NCBI GenBank assembly: GCA_032716605.1
Contig: CM064572.1
Location: forward strand, 37,774,010 to 37,838,009
Length of the DNA: 64,000 nucleotides
Direction of reading: 5' to 3'
From: Paralithodes platypus
Lineage: Eukaryota; Arthropoda; Malacostraca; Decapoda; Lithodidae
The notes under the pieces are model-generated. The model made no database searches and was not told the origin of the DNA. It saw only the letters and a program-made list of their open reading frames with translations. Shown here one piece after another: positions 33,900-43,655 of the stretch (the stretch's first letter is position 1; every line of letters begins with the position of its first letter). Both the position numbers and the translations under genes were made by a program.

Positions 33900-34625
33900 T
33901 CATACGTCCTGTTCATCTTGATTGCTACTAACTTCATTTTTGTAGTCTTTGAGGTTGTAACTGAAAGTTTGACTTGACAAGATTGTTTGATATGGCATCT
34001 GTGGATCACGATGATACAATAAGAAAAATGGTGAGTCTTTGATCACTCGATTATATCCAGAATTATAAGCAAAAACTGCATATGGCAACATTGAAGGCCA
34101 TATTCCTGAATTATCATCTACGAGTGTCCTCAAAATCCTCACAACAGTTTGATTTACTCGTTCAACTACGCCGTTTGCGCTTGGTCGGTAAGCCGTGGTA
34201 CAGGTATGTTTAATTTTTAAGAGCGTTGCAACTTCATCAAAAGTACTTGTGAATTCTTTTCTTTGATCTGATACAATCCACATAGGGGTACCATGTTTTA
34301 ATATGACATTTTCCACAAATGTTTGAGCAGTGGATTGAGCAGTTTTGTTACGTAAAGGCGCTGCTATAAGATAACGTGTAAAGACGTCTATGGTAGTCAT
34401 GATATACTTATATCCTGTAGAAATATGTGACTCATCTGGTGAATCGGCATGTGAGTCAGGCAGGGGCCCAATTAAGTCAATATGAACTCTTTGAAATGGT
34501 GCATCGGGTATTGGGTATCTTTTATAGGGACCTTGTGCGTCCACTGGGGCCTTATAAAGGATACAGTTCCGACATGCGCTAACGTATGCTGTGACACTCT
34601 TGCGCATACTGGGCCAATAACAAAA
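33900..34625 (-). pseudogene. Element B: integrase core domain
   Basis: The frame 34607-33900 begins in the zinc-binding domain (ACRNCILYK holds the Cys pair). The core has the first Asp in VHIDLIGPLP, a further Asp in TTIDVFTRYL, the second catalytic Asp in IVSDQRKEF, and the Glu in YRPSANGVVERVNQ. An in-frame TAA (34626-34628) separates it from the RNase H/tether part of pol. A Gypsy-type integrase that splices cDNA into DNA; here inactive. Confidence 0.9.
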
Positions 34626-35570
34626 TTATTGAAGCCGATGCATCGTTGCTCTAACCCCACCATGTCCCTTTGGATGATCATGGGTTAGAAACAGGGCCGC
34701 TAATATGTGTGTATCCGGACAAATAACTCGATTATGTGAGCTGCCTTTCTCGTTCCCGTTAAACGGATGAATATATAAGAGATTTGTCTCATCTTGAAGA
34801 ATTAGATCTTCAAGTTTGGCCTTGAGATTTGACTCTAAATATTTACGTTCCTTTGTAGTGACACTGGCCAGTGGTTTACTTTGTAGTAGGGAAATAACTT
34901 TGCCATATATAGGGTGAAGCTTCTGTTCACGTGCAATATCAATTAAATTCCACTCAATTCTGTGGTCGTCTACCAACGTTTCATTGCTTGGTGTATTATT
35001 GTCATGTACCTGTGTATGACTCGTGTTTAACTGGGTTGCATTTTGTATAGCCGCGATTGTGGGCTTTGTGCGTTGACTAACACGAACTCTCATACCTGTA
35101 ATTGCTAGTACTCTATCTTCTATTTCTGTATCGACTCTTAAGCGACTTAGTGCATCAGCTACAACATTATCCTGGCCAGGTAAATATGTTGGCTGTATAT
35201 CATATTCAATTACTAGAAGTTGCCATCTTGCCACTCTACCACTAGGACTAGAAGTAGTTAGAAGCCAAATTAAAGGTCTATGATCCGTATTGACTATTAT
35301 CTGATATCCTAGTATTAAACTACGATTGTATTTCAATCCATAGACAATAGCTAATGCTTCCTTTTCTACTGTAGAATATCTCTGTTCAGCAGGGGTTAAT
35401 TTACGGCTGAAGTAGGTTAAAGGTCTAAGCCTATTCTGATTATCTTCCTGCTGAAGTACTCCACCTATTGCTATATCTGACGCGTCTGTGGTAAGAACAA
35501 AAGGCTTGGTGAAATCTGGATATGCTAATACCAGTTCATCTGATAATACATGTTTGAGCTCATTAAAAGC
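34626..35570 (-). pseudogene. Element B: RNase H domain and tether
   Basis: It continues the pol frame past a stop at 35571. A TDAS-type active-site stretch lies near 35480, YGLKYNRSLILGYQIIVNTD next, then HRPLIWLL and YLPGQDNVVADALSRL, the standard RNase H ending. RNase H removes the RNA strand during reverse transcription. The following stretch runs to the integrase zinc finger and is closed by TAA at 34626. Confidence 0.88.
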
Positions 35571-36737
35571 TTAATTTTCTCTTTCCGTGAATTTAATGAC
35601 TGTTTTATCTTTCCTCTTATTTGTTCTCCCTCCTGTTAATTTCGTAAGAGGTGCAGCTTTTTCAGAGTATGATCTGATAAACTTCCTATAGTAGTTACAC
35701 ATCCCTAGGAAACTCTGTAGTTTATGCATGGTTTGCGGAGGAGTTAGCTGTTTTATAGCCTGAATTTTTCCAGGTTGTGGCTTGATTCCGTCGGTACCTA
35801 CAACATGACCTAGATAATGTACTTTCTCAGCGAAAAAACTACATTTATCTAGCCTTAGCTTGAGAGAAGACTCTCGTAGTCTCTCTAGGACAGTGGTCAG
35901 GTTGTCTATATGTTGTTCCCAGGTCCTCCCAGGTACAACTATGTCATCTAGATATACGTGTGCCTTATTTCCCACTAAACCCATCAGCACCTGATTTATG
36001 ATCCTTTGAAAACTAGAGGATGCCTCCTTCAATCCAAAAGGCAACACATTATATTCATAGTGACCATCTGGGGTTGAAAAGGCAGTTTTTTGCTTGCTTT
36101 CCTCCGTCAAGGGAATCTGGTGATATCCCCTGCATAAGTCAAGACAAGTGAAAAACTGACTTTCCCCAAGCTGAGCTAGAATACTGTCTATGTTAGGTAA
36201 AGGATATCTATCATCCGTAATTAGCTGGTTCAAATTACGGAAATCCAAGCACAATCTCAATCCTCCTTCCTTCTTCACTACTGGGACTGCCGGGTTATTA
36301 AAAGAAGAACGGGATGGTCGTACTATTCCTTGTTCCATTAAGGTTTGAATCTGGTCCTTGACATCCTGAATATATTTATGAGGTATAGGAGAAGGACGTC
36401 TATAAACAACCTGGTCCGAAACTGTCTCTATATTATGAAATAAATACGGACTGATTGTCAGGGGATCACTTTCCAAAGAAAATACGTCAGAGAACTCCCT
36501 TACCATGGTTTTCAAAGCTTGTTTCTGTTCCACTGATAAATGTGCAAAATGTTCCTCTACGTGTTTTACTAAGCCATCATTTCGTTCGTTAGGCGTCATA
36601 GTATAGATATTATCTCTCTGTGTAGGAGATATCTCGTCCGAGACATCTACGTCTACCTTTTCACAAACTTCTACATATCCTAATGAATCACCTGGCTTAA
36701 TTTCTATTACATCTGAAGTGAAATTGGCAAATTTCAT
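35571..36737 (-). pseudogene. Element B: reverse transcriptase domain
   Basis: 388-residue frame. After an acidic leader there is LMEQGIVRPSRSSFNNPAVP, VVKKEGGLRLCLDFRNLNQL, DRYPLPNIDSILAQLGES, FTCLDLCRGYHQIPL, FGLKEASSSFQ, and YLDDIVV with the catalytic Asp pair, then YLGHVVG and LGMCNYYRKFI. All RT motifs are intact. It ends at TAA 35571-35573, which cuts the RT from RNase H in the same phase. It overlaps the upstream protease frame by a few bases at 36734-36737, either a programmed or a mutational frame change. Confidence 0.92.
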
Positions 36738-37480
36738 TGCAAATGTACCCTCAGATAATGCAATGATACCTTGAAAAAATGCAGATGCTTGACAAGTGTC
36801 ACCCCTTCAAATGGCGTGTAAACTCCATAGACTGTATCATCAACCTCTTCTACCTGGTTCCCTCTTTCGCATGATAGCAGTACGGAGCCATATTCCCAAG
36901 GGCAGAGTTTTGTCACCTCCCTTACAGTAACTTTAAGCGGTTTAATCGTCCTACCTGGTTGGGTGTGTACTGACTGTATGGCTTCCTCGTCCAAATGAGA
37001 AATGTTAGCCTCTACTCCATTGATACAAAAAGATAGAGGGTTTGTAGTTTAGAAAATGTTATTACTACAGAGAAAATCAGTACCTAGGAGGATGGTTGTA
37101 GGAATAGACATGTTCTTTACTACCGCAAAGTTCTGAAGTATGACCAAACCTCCAATAGATACCCTCAGTTTAACAGCCCCTATTGCAGAAAGGGGCTGGT
37201 CATTTACATCATACAAAGGTTTTGCTCTATCTATTACCAAATCAGTTGAATGTGATAATTCCTTTAATTTTGCTTCAGAAATTAAACTAGTCCTTGCACC
37301 TGTATCAAGCATAGCTACCATCTCCTCTCCATTTACGTTAGTTTGAATGGCAATCAATTTAGAATCTACTGATGGAGATGAGCTAAGGACTCCGATAGTT
37401 ACATTGGAGTTTTTTTGTTCTCCAATTCTCCCGAAAGATGTGCATGCAAAGGAGTGCTTACATAACCTGACTCCGAGCAC
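36734..37480 (-). pseudogene. Element B: aspartic protease region
   Basis: Frame 37480-37049 has VAMLDTGARTSLI, the DTG active site of retroelement proteases, and ILLGTDFLC, the usual second motif. A TAA at 37049-37051 interrupts; the same phase resumes to 36734 (linker with VREVTKLCPWEYGS). The protease would release gag and pol products. Catalytic Asp present; broken by one stop. Confidence 0.88.
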
Positions 37481-37492
37481 GTCGGCATATTC

Positions 37493-38136
37493 CTAGGACC
37501 GCGCGACAAGTGTGGTGGGGGTTGGTAGGGGTGCCTGACTGTAACCACCATAGTGCGGGCTATTCATAACCTGCGAGCGATATGGCAATTCCAGGGGGTC
37601 TGATTGATACCCCACTGATGTAGCATAGGATTGTCTTGTATACTGCTTATAAGGTCTAGCACTAGCTATTGCTCCATTCCTTTGACCAATAGCCTCCCAA
37701 GGTGTAGAACAGTTTTTGCAAAATGTGCTACGCCTTTGCAACGGGAACATTTGATATCAGGACCTTTCCTCAGACCCCTACTAACACCAGCTATTTTGTT
37801 TGAAGGCATGCGGCAAAGATTCGCTTTATGCCCAATCCTCCCACACCTGTTACAAAGTATTTTAACAACCTGCCTACCATTACTGGGTGTGTTATACTGT
37901 CTGTGTTGGGTTTGCTTACGGACGTCATTGTGTAGACCACCCTCGGAACTACCTATGGTTAACACCGAACGCTTAACTCCGACACCAGTTCCTTCTTTCT
38001 CTGCTGCTGATAATTTCGAATCTCGTTCCTGAAACCTCAAAAACTTACTCCAGATTTTCTGTGAATCCTCCCTATCCGACTCTTTAATATGAATGACGAA
38101 AGCAGTGGGGGCGCTATTGAGGAAACTAGCCACCAC
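37493..38136 (-). pseudogene. Element B: gag nucleocapsid region
   Basis: Frame 38136-37666 carries CNRCGRIGHKANLC, a complete CCHC zinc knuckle, and a second knuckle (CSRCKGVAH) whose last Cys is moved out of phase by a frameshift near 37730. The downstream frame 37750-37493 is Tyr/Gln/Ser-rich. The knuckles bind genomic RNA. Gag is split over three phases here. Confidence 0.85.
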
Positions 38137-38144
38137 TAATGAGT

Positions 38145-38777
38145 TTACTGTTCGTGCATCAGATTTTTTTTGTTTAACTCTGCTGCAAACTTCTTCAAAC
38201 GAGAAAAGAAAGTTAGATACGTCTCATCGGCAGTTTTCGTTGCCTTCATTAGATCACCCATGACTCGATCTAAGGTACATTCAGGGGGAAAGAAAGTAAA
38301 AAAATTATCCCTGAACACATCCCATTCTGTTTGATCGTCAGAAACAGTGCCCAAATCATCAAGGAGTGTTTGAATTATAGTCTTCGCAGGACCTAAGCTG
38401 TAAAGTCTTGCAACTTCCAGCTTACCCTGAACACTCCATCCTAACGGGACAGGTGTTTTGGAATCTAGATCCTTTATCCAGTTCCTTGCAGAAGGATTAC
38501 ACTTAACCTCTGGCTTATCAGAATGGCTCACGGGACCACCACAAAAATATGAAACGTTCGTGAGTTTGGAAAAATTATTTTTATTAGCTAGCGAGAGACC
38601 AGCTGTTATGGTCTCTGCTAATTGAGTAATAACCTGTTCCGTCATGGCTTCGTCTTCACCGTCACTAGGATCACTATTAGAAGTTAAATCAGAAGTGGAC
38701 AGACTTCCTTCAGAATCCGTATTATTATCACCACTAAGAGAAGAATCAGACAGAGAAAGATTTGCAAACTCAGACAT
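38145..38777 (-). pseudogene. Element B: gag N-terminal/capsid region
   Basis: ATG at 38777 (MSEFANLSLSDS). An acidic, Ser-rich first 50 residues is followed by a capsid-like region (WIKDLDSKTPVPLGWS, EWDVFRDNFFTFFP). A run of A residues near 38160 shifts the frame, after which the nucleocapsid follows. Weakly conserved as usual for gag; position supports the call. Confidence 0.75.
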
Positions 38778-39356
38778 TAATCATTGCACAAAAGATCTTA
38801 GATTCCCAGTTTTCCCCCAAAATTCCGTTTACCCAAAGTTCCACCCACCTTAGCCGTTGGTAATATAAAAAAAAAGTCACTCGATATGTTGGATACTATA
38901 AACAAAATTCCACTGGCGTTATGTGGATAGGCAAGAAAAATAAATAGTTAGACAGACCTGTCTCAAGGTACTACAGGGCAACGCAAAAATCACTGTGGTG
39001 AACCGCTCGCTACCATCGGCGAGTCGGCAAAAACAAAAGTAGTTTAAGATTCACGAGTGTTTATCATTGTCACTATTGTCGAAATCCGCTATCACTATCT
39101 TCGACAGGGCGAATCAAAAAAATATATATATAGTTTTCAGGGCATAAATAAAAAATCAGTTTCCACTGCGACCATCGTCGACTGTTGCTATTATCACTAT
39201 TATCGGTTATCGTAGGTGCTACTATAAAACGAATTACTGCGTCCACCATTATTATATCGTAAGTATCGTAATTACCGGGTATCGTAGCCACCATTATCGT
39301 AATTATTGATTATCGCTGTTATCATTATCGTACTTATTGGTTATCGCTGCCACCAT
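38778..39356 (-). promoter_or_regulatory. Element B leader with primer-binding-site candidate and GATAATGG-like repeats
   Basis: One base after the end of the 5' LTR, the minus strand reads TGGTGGCAGCGATAACC (from 39355 down), a plausible tRNA primer-binding site because it starts TGG. For about 170 bp beyond, short units built on GATAATGGTGGC, TACGATA and GTAATTA repeat irregularly (39166-39350). No coding frame is seen before gag at 38777. Which tRNA would prime is not determined. Confidence 0.6.
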
Positions 39357-39924
39357 TGTCGTAATGATGGATTATAAAGGAAATAACAAATATAATACAG
39401 TTAGCAATGCTCCTGTGATTATAAAGGATCTCTTTTCTATGTTATAATTATATGGTGATACCCATACTCTAAAATATGTAGATATATACACATATCTATC
39501 GTATATTTAAGTCTCGTTGTTTACTCTAGAGGTCGTTATAATTGCTATATTTATTGAGACATAAGAATCATGATAGAAGTAATTTACTTGGAGTACCATT
39601 ATATATTTATAAGAATATATTTCGGTTATAAAAACACAATTATGAATTTTGTTATTTATAATGTTTTTTACTTTTTTATTTTAATTAAAGTTTATACATT
39701 GTTACACTTTCAAAATAATAGTTTCACAGAGTTTGTTAATTGACTGAATAATTACCAAGACCGATTTGGTTTTGTTATAACAAGTATTGTATGATATCAA
39801 TCCTTGGTTTATATTTAACACAGCTTTTATGATAATTATTAACACCGCATATTTCTAATAAATGTTTCCTAATTCCAACCACAGCTAACATCGGTTTTAT
39901 TTATATTTTAATTGGTACTCCCTA

Positions 39925-40406
39925 TTAACACTTTACGAGCGGCCTAGGCGGTAATTTATATGTACCGCCCAGCGGGGTGTTTTTACCCTAAATAGGGTTG
40001 TTTACGTGATCATTTTCATGCCTAAATAAGACCAAGAGCGTAAAACAAGTATCTATCCCTGAAAGGGCATAAACAGAGCTTTCCAATGACACCCCAACCA
40101 TCCTTGTACGACCACTGGTTTTCTTGCAACGATCGCGCAACACGAGTGCAAAAACCATGTAATTAGGTACTTTCCCTACATAATTCCCTGTGTAGCGAGT
40201 GTGAGGGGGGATGGAAGGGTGGTTTTCACTTCAGTTGGCCCACCGCAGTGGTGCACGGCGGTCATAGCCTTACTACGCTCCTCACACCGCTCAGCTCTCT
40301 CTCTCTGCAACATTACGTGCTGAAAATGGCACACAACATAAGTTGTGAACCGCCACTTAGTCCAAATTTCTTTCACATAAGTTGCGCGCCGCCAATAAAG
40401 GGTTAA
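39925..40406. mobile_element. TTAA MITE family M1, copy in element B's 5' LTR
   Basis: 474 bp between TTAA at 39925-39928 and TTAA at 40403-40406; the sister LTR has a single TTAA at 29599-29602. This fixes both the ends of M1 and its 4-bp target duplication. Terminal inverted repeats are CACTTTACGAGCGGCC and, from the other end, CCCTTTATTGGCGGCG. No transposase frame. TTAA duplication and CCCTTT-like ends are what piggyBac-type transposases leave; the link is inference. Confidence 0.92.
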
Positions 40407-40497
40407 TACGTGTCGTGTGTGTCTGTGACAGGAACTCCTGATTATGAAGCGACCCATGATGGGACTTTTCAGCTACGGGAACGTAGTGGTTGTGGTT

Positions 40498-41030
40498 TCT
40501 GTTGTTGTTGTTGTTGTTGTACCCCATGCTGCCTGGCCGAACAGCCCCAAGGCCCCGAGCAAGGCCAAGGCCATAACCGAGCGCCCCCACAGAACCCTAC
40601 CCGCCGACCACAATAAAGACTGGGTGACCGAAGCCACTCCATGGAGGGGAGCTGAGTAGGTTGGAGAAACGCCCAGGAAACCAAAGCCCCACCCAGGGCC
40701 CTGTGCCCCTCACCAATTATGAAGAGAAAGTTGAGGGGCAAGGGAAAAATGTGACGCTTTGGCTTCCAATCTTGGTAGATTGGGAGGTCAATCCACGGAA
40801 GAGACGCCGTCATTTGAGATCTAGAAAATATATAAGTAAAAGGAACAGTCAGAGTAAGCTATGGGTATGGCAGAGATTGCTCAGTTCTCACTCTGATAGA
40901 CCAGCCCATCACCACATGACTAGAACCCAATCCTCTCAGCATCAGCTAGGAAAGGCCCTAGAAAGCCGCCTTTGGCGGGGGGATAGCTCCCCTATTTCAA
41001 CCCTTTTCGGGATTGGGCACCCGCCGAGAG
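40498..41030 (-). mobile_element. CAA-tailed short retroposon, copy 2, with 9-bp TSD
   Basis: 533 bp flanked by GTTGTGGTT at 40489-40497 and 41031-41039; the sister LTR has only one. Minus-strand 5' end is CTCTCGGCGGGTGCCC; 3' end is (CAA)n. The body matches 1954-2489. A GGTTCTAGTCA at about 40912-40922 (minus strand) resembles a pol III box B, but a proper box A is not evident. I therefore cannot say whether it is a tRNA-type SINE or a truncated LINE; it encodes nothing I recognise. Confidence 0.88.
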
Positions 41031-41119
41031 GTTGTGGTTGTGGTGGTTGGTCTGGTACTTACTGTTTGAATTCAATATCCTCCTTTTATAACAAAATCTA
41101 CTAACTTTTTCAATACCAT

Positions 41120-41242
41120 TTATTATGTTCCTTCCAACAACCAACTATACTCCTAAAATCGATTAATGAAATTTACAAACACATGTGGCAGTCCATGGAT
41201 TCGAACCCAGGATGCTCACACCGAAAATCAACACCTTATGCA
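41120..41242 (-). mobile_element. tRNA-like SINE fragment
   Basis: About 120 bp present in the right but not the left LTR of element B. On the minus strand it holds CCTGGGTTCGAATCC (41197-41211 on the plus strand), a perfect pol III box B, followed by GACTGCCACA. The T-arm does not pair well and there is no complete tRNA fold, so it is a tRNA-derived SINE piece or decayed tRNA gene. Deletion from the left LTR is the alternative to insertion. Confidence 0.5.
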
Positions 41243-41637
41243 TATTAGGTGAACTTCTATGAAATCTATGTAGGCTAATATAGACTCGTGGTGAGGTGAC
41301 AAACATATCTCAGAAATCATATGACTACCTATAGGTCTGAATACGGTGTAAGGTCTGTATAGAAATGGTAATCTCTCTGGACCTCTGGTAGCACGTATTG
41401 AGGGAGAGAACTCATTGTTCCTAATGTGCTTATATCTTAAGGTTTGTAGAGAGGGGAGTACATAAACATGGACTCTCTAGTTCGTACTATCATCAATGTT
41501 CTCTCTATTCCCATAAACATTCATTATTTCACTTATTCTCTAGTTTTAATGGTTATAACTTAGTATCTATATCTTTATTTACATGGTTCCTTAATCACTA
41601 GAAGAAGAATTTATGTCGACATCATCTGGTCTCGACA

Positions 41638-42712
41638 AGCACAGGCCACTATGCTTTCCTTTCCGTCCACTTTCTGGGACAGAACGGCTCCGAGCCCTTC
41701 ATCAGAAGCATCGGTGTATAGTTGAAACGGCTTGGTGAAATCCGGATGACAGACTACGGGGTTAGAAGTTAATTTTTGCTTCTAGTGATTTAAAGCTGCC
41801 CGACAACTCTGATCCCAGTCGAACCTCCTCCCTTTTTCTAGTCTCTGAGTCATGGGCCGAGCAATCTTAGAAAAGTTAGGTATGAACCTTCGATAGTAGG
41901 AGGCCATTCCCAGAAATGCTCGAATCTCTTTGACAGAGGACGGAGGTGAGATTTCGGCAATAGATCTGACTTTATGTGGGTCCGGTTGAATACTTTTACT
42001 GGAAACCACATGCCCTAGATATGCCACCTCACGGGCCCCTAATTGGCTTTGGAAGGTTTCAGTTTAAGTCCTGCCCCCCTGATTATTTCTAATACTTCTT
42101 GGAGTCGGTGAATATGTTCTTCCCAACTAGCGGAAAAAATTATGATATCATCTAAGTACGCCAAACAAGTTTTCCAGGTTAATCCCCTCAATACTTCGTG
42201 CATGACTCTAGTGAAACTGGCGGGGCCATGGCAAATTCCAAACGGCAAGACATTAAACTGGTAGAGTTTGCCTTCGCTCGCGGCAAATGCGGTTTTCTCT
42301 TGATCCTCGGACCTAACTGGTACTTGCCAGTATCCACTCTGGAGATCTAGGGTAGAGAACCAGGCCGACCCTTTGAGGGAGTCCAGCGAGTCGTCAATAC
42401 GAGGTAGGGGCTGCGCGTCTTTGATGGTGACATCGTTAAATTTTCGATAATCTACACAAAACCGAGTAGACCCATTTTTTTTTTTACTAGGACTACCGGA
42501 GATGACCACGAACTGTATGATTCCACTACTATCCCCTGTTTAATCATGTCCTCAACTTGTTCCTTTTCTTTTTGTCTCGTAATAGGGTTTTGTCGTCGGT
42601 AGGGTTGTCTAATAGGAGGCTCTTGTGGGTGTATCTCATGGGTGTGTCGGGTTCGAGCCGATCCGTGGTCCCCTTCGTTTTGAGCAAACACATCCCGGTA
42701 CGTCCAGAGCAA
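41638..42712 (-). pseudogene. Element A: reverse transcriptase and RNase H start
   Basis: In minus-strand order: 42712-42452 (THEIHPQEPPIRQPYRR, MIKQGIVVESYSSWSSPVVL), a frame change at an A-run near 42480, then 42509-42039 (GSTRFCVDYRKFNDVTI, STLDLQSGYWQVP, LPFGICHGPASFT, LAYLDDIIIF with the catalytic Asp pair). After another frame change come AYLGHVVSSKSIQPD and FLGMASYYRRFIPNF, an in-frame stop at 41782, and the first RNase H block ([13 protein letters not shown]) up to element B's edge at 41637. Gypsy-type RT, inactivated by frameshifts, a stop and the insertion. Confidence 0.92.
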
Positions 42713-43655
42713 TTCATGTAAGGTACTGGCTTGACTTGAGGTTCATTTTTTCGGGATCTCAGGTAAGTTCACGGGTCCGTCAGTTCCAAGAATAGTGGGT
42801 TGAGCGGGTGTGACTTGTCCTAACAGTTTCCCTTTTTGATAACTAATCGTGTCATCACCAAAATGAGCTAAAACTAGTTTCCTCTGGTCGGCAGTAATGA
42901 AGGTGGGAGATATTCTCACCCCATTCTGTGCATCGGGTTCAAAAATCCGGGCTGTCATGCCTGGGTTTGGGGAATCTCTATCATTCTCCAAGATCTAGGA
43001 GGAATAGATCATTTTCCTGTGGGTAGCTATTATTTGGGGTTGGAGAGTAGACGTTGTGTCCTTTGGCCCACACTGAATAGTTACTCCCAACTGACTCATG
43101 AGATCTATTCCCAGATACCCATCGACTCCACTACTGGCTTTTCCCGATAAAACAAAAAAATCGGTGGTGAAGGTAATTCCCTTCCACTGCACTACCATCG
43201 CGTTAGTTTTTCCTAGGACCGTCAGTGGTTGACCCCCGGCTCCTGACAACTGAATACTGGTTTGATTTAATGGGCCATTTCTCGCTGATTTTGTTTTACG
43301 AAATTCTTCCGGAGACAACTACGGTTTGCCCCCGTACCAATCAACATGTTCGCGGCTTTCCCATTTATGACTACAGTTTCACAAGGCGTTTGTCTCTCTA
43401 CGATATTGGCCTCACTATACCGCCCTTCTATGTGAGGTTTCACAGAAAATGTTCTCTCTCTTCTGGCATCGTAACTTTTGGCTGGTTTTCTGTCTCCCGG
43501 TATTCTACCGGAAGCATTCCTCTCCGGTCCGGATCGGTTCCCCTGGGTAGAGGTCGATCGTTTGGGAGTGCGAGTCTGGGGTCAACTCTAGGGGTTGGGG
43601 CTTGTGGACGGTTGGTACAGTTCCTAGCTAGGTGTTGAGGGATTGCTGGCTGGGA
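42713..43655 (-). pseudogene. Element A: end of gag nucleocapsid and protease, active site changed
   Basis: Near 43640 a zinc-knuckle end is readable (HLARNC). The protease core lies around 43380-43310 and reads MLIGTGANRS: the catalytic DTG has become GTG. After a frame break, 43318-42995 and 42991-42743 (same phase, separated by TAG at 42995) carry the rest (GYLGIDLMSQLGV). Gag upstream is missing because a LINE abuts at about 43655. Confidence 0.8.

Larger units (their letters stand above)
28943..41637 (-). mobile_element. Element B: envelope-bearing Gypsy-type LTR retrotransposon
   Basis: In minus-strand order: 5' LTR (41637-39357), PBS-like site, leader, gag, protease, RT, RNase H, integrase, env-like gene, a LINE insertion, and 3' LTR (30159-28943). 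The LTRs start TGTCGAGACC and end TACGACA on the minus strand. Domain order PR-RT-RH-IN is that of Metaviridae (Gypsy). An env-like gene with signal peptide, furin-type site and C-terminal membrane segment places it near errantivirus-like elements. About 10.3 kb once later insertions are subtracted. Inactive: multiple stops and frameshifts, and LTRs that differ by substitutions and indels. Confidence 0.9.
39357..41637 (-). repeat. Element B 5' LTR carrying later insertions
   Basis: It has the same ends as the left LTR (TGTCGAGACC and TACGACA on the minus strand) but is 2281 bp long. Differences from the left LTR: about 90 bp missing near 39373; an M1 MITE at 39929-40402; a CAA-tailed retroposon at 40498-41030; and about 120 bp with a tRNA-like box B at 41120-41242. 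The remainder aligns base for base with scattered substitutions. The two LTRs of one element are identical at insertion, so these differences are post-insertion. Confidence 0.9.

Noticed and set aside
40469..40813. 114-residue minus-strand frame with poly-Gln, also seen in part at 1.9-2.3 kb
   Set aside because: Lies in the CAA-tailed retroposon; frames in the two copies are interrupted differently, and poly-Gln is just the CAA tail.
41190..41250. Functional tRNA gene
   Set aside because: Only box B is clear; T-arm pairing is poor and no acceptor, D-arm or anticodon arm can be drawn.
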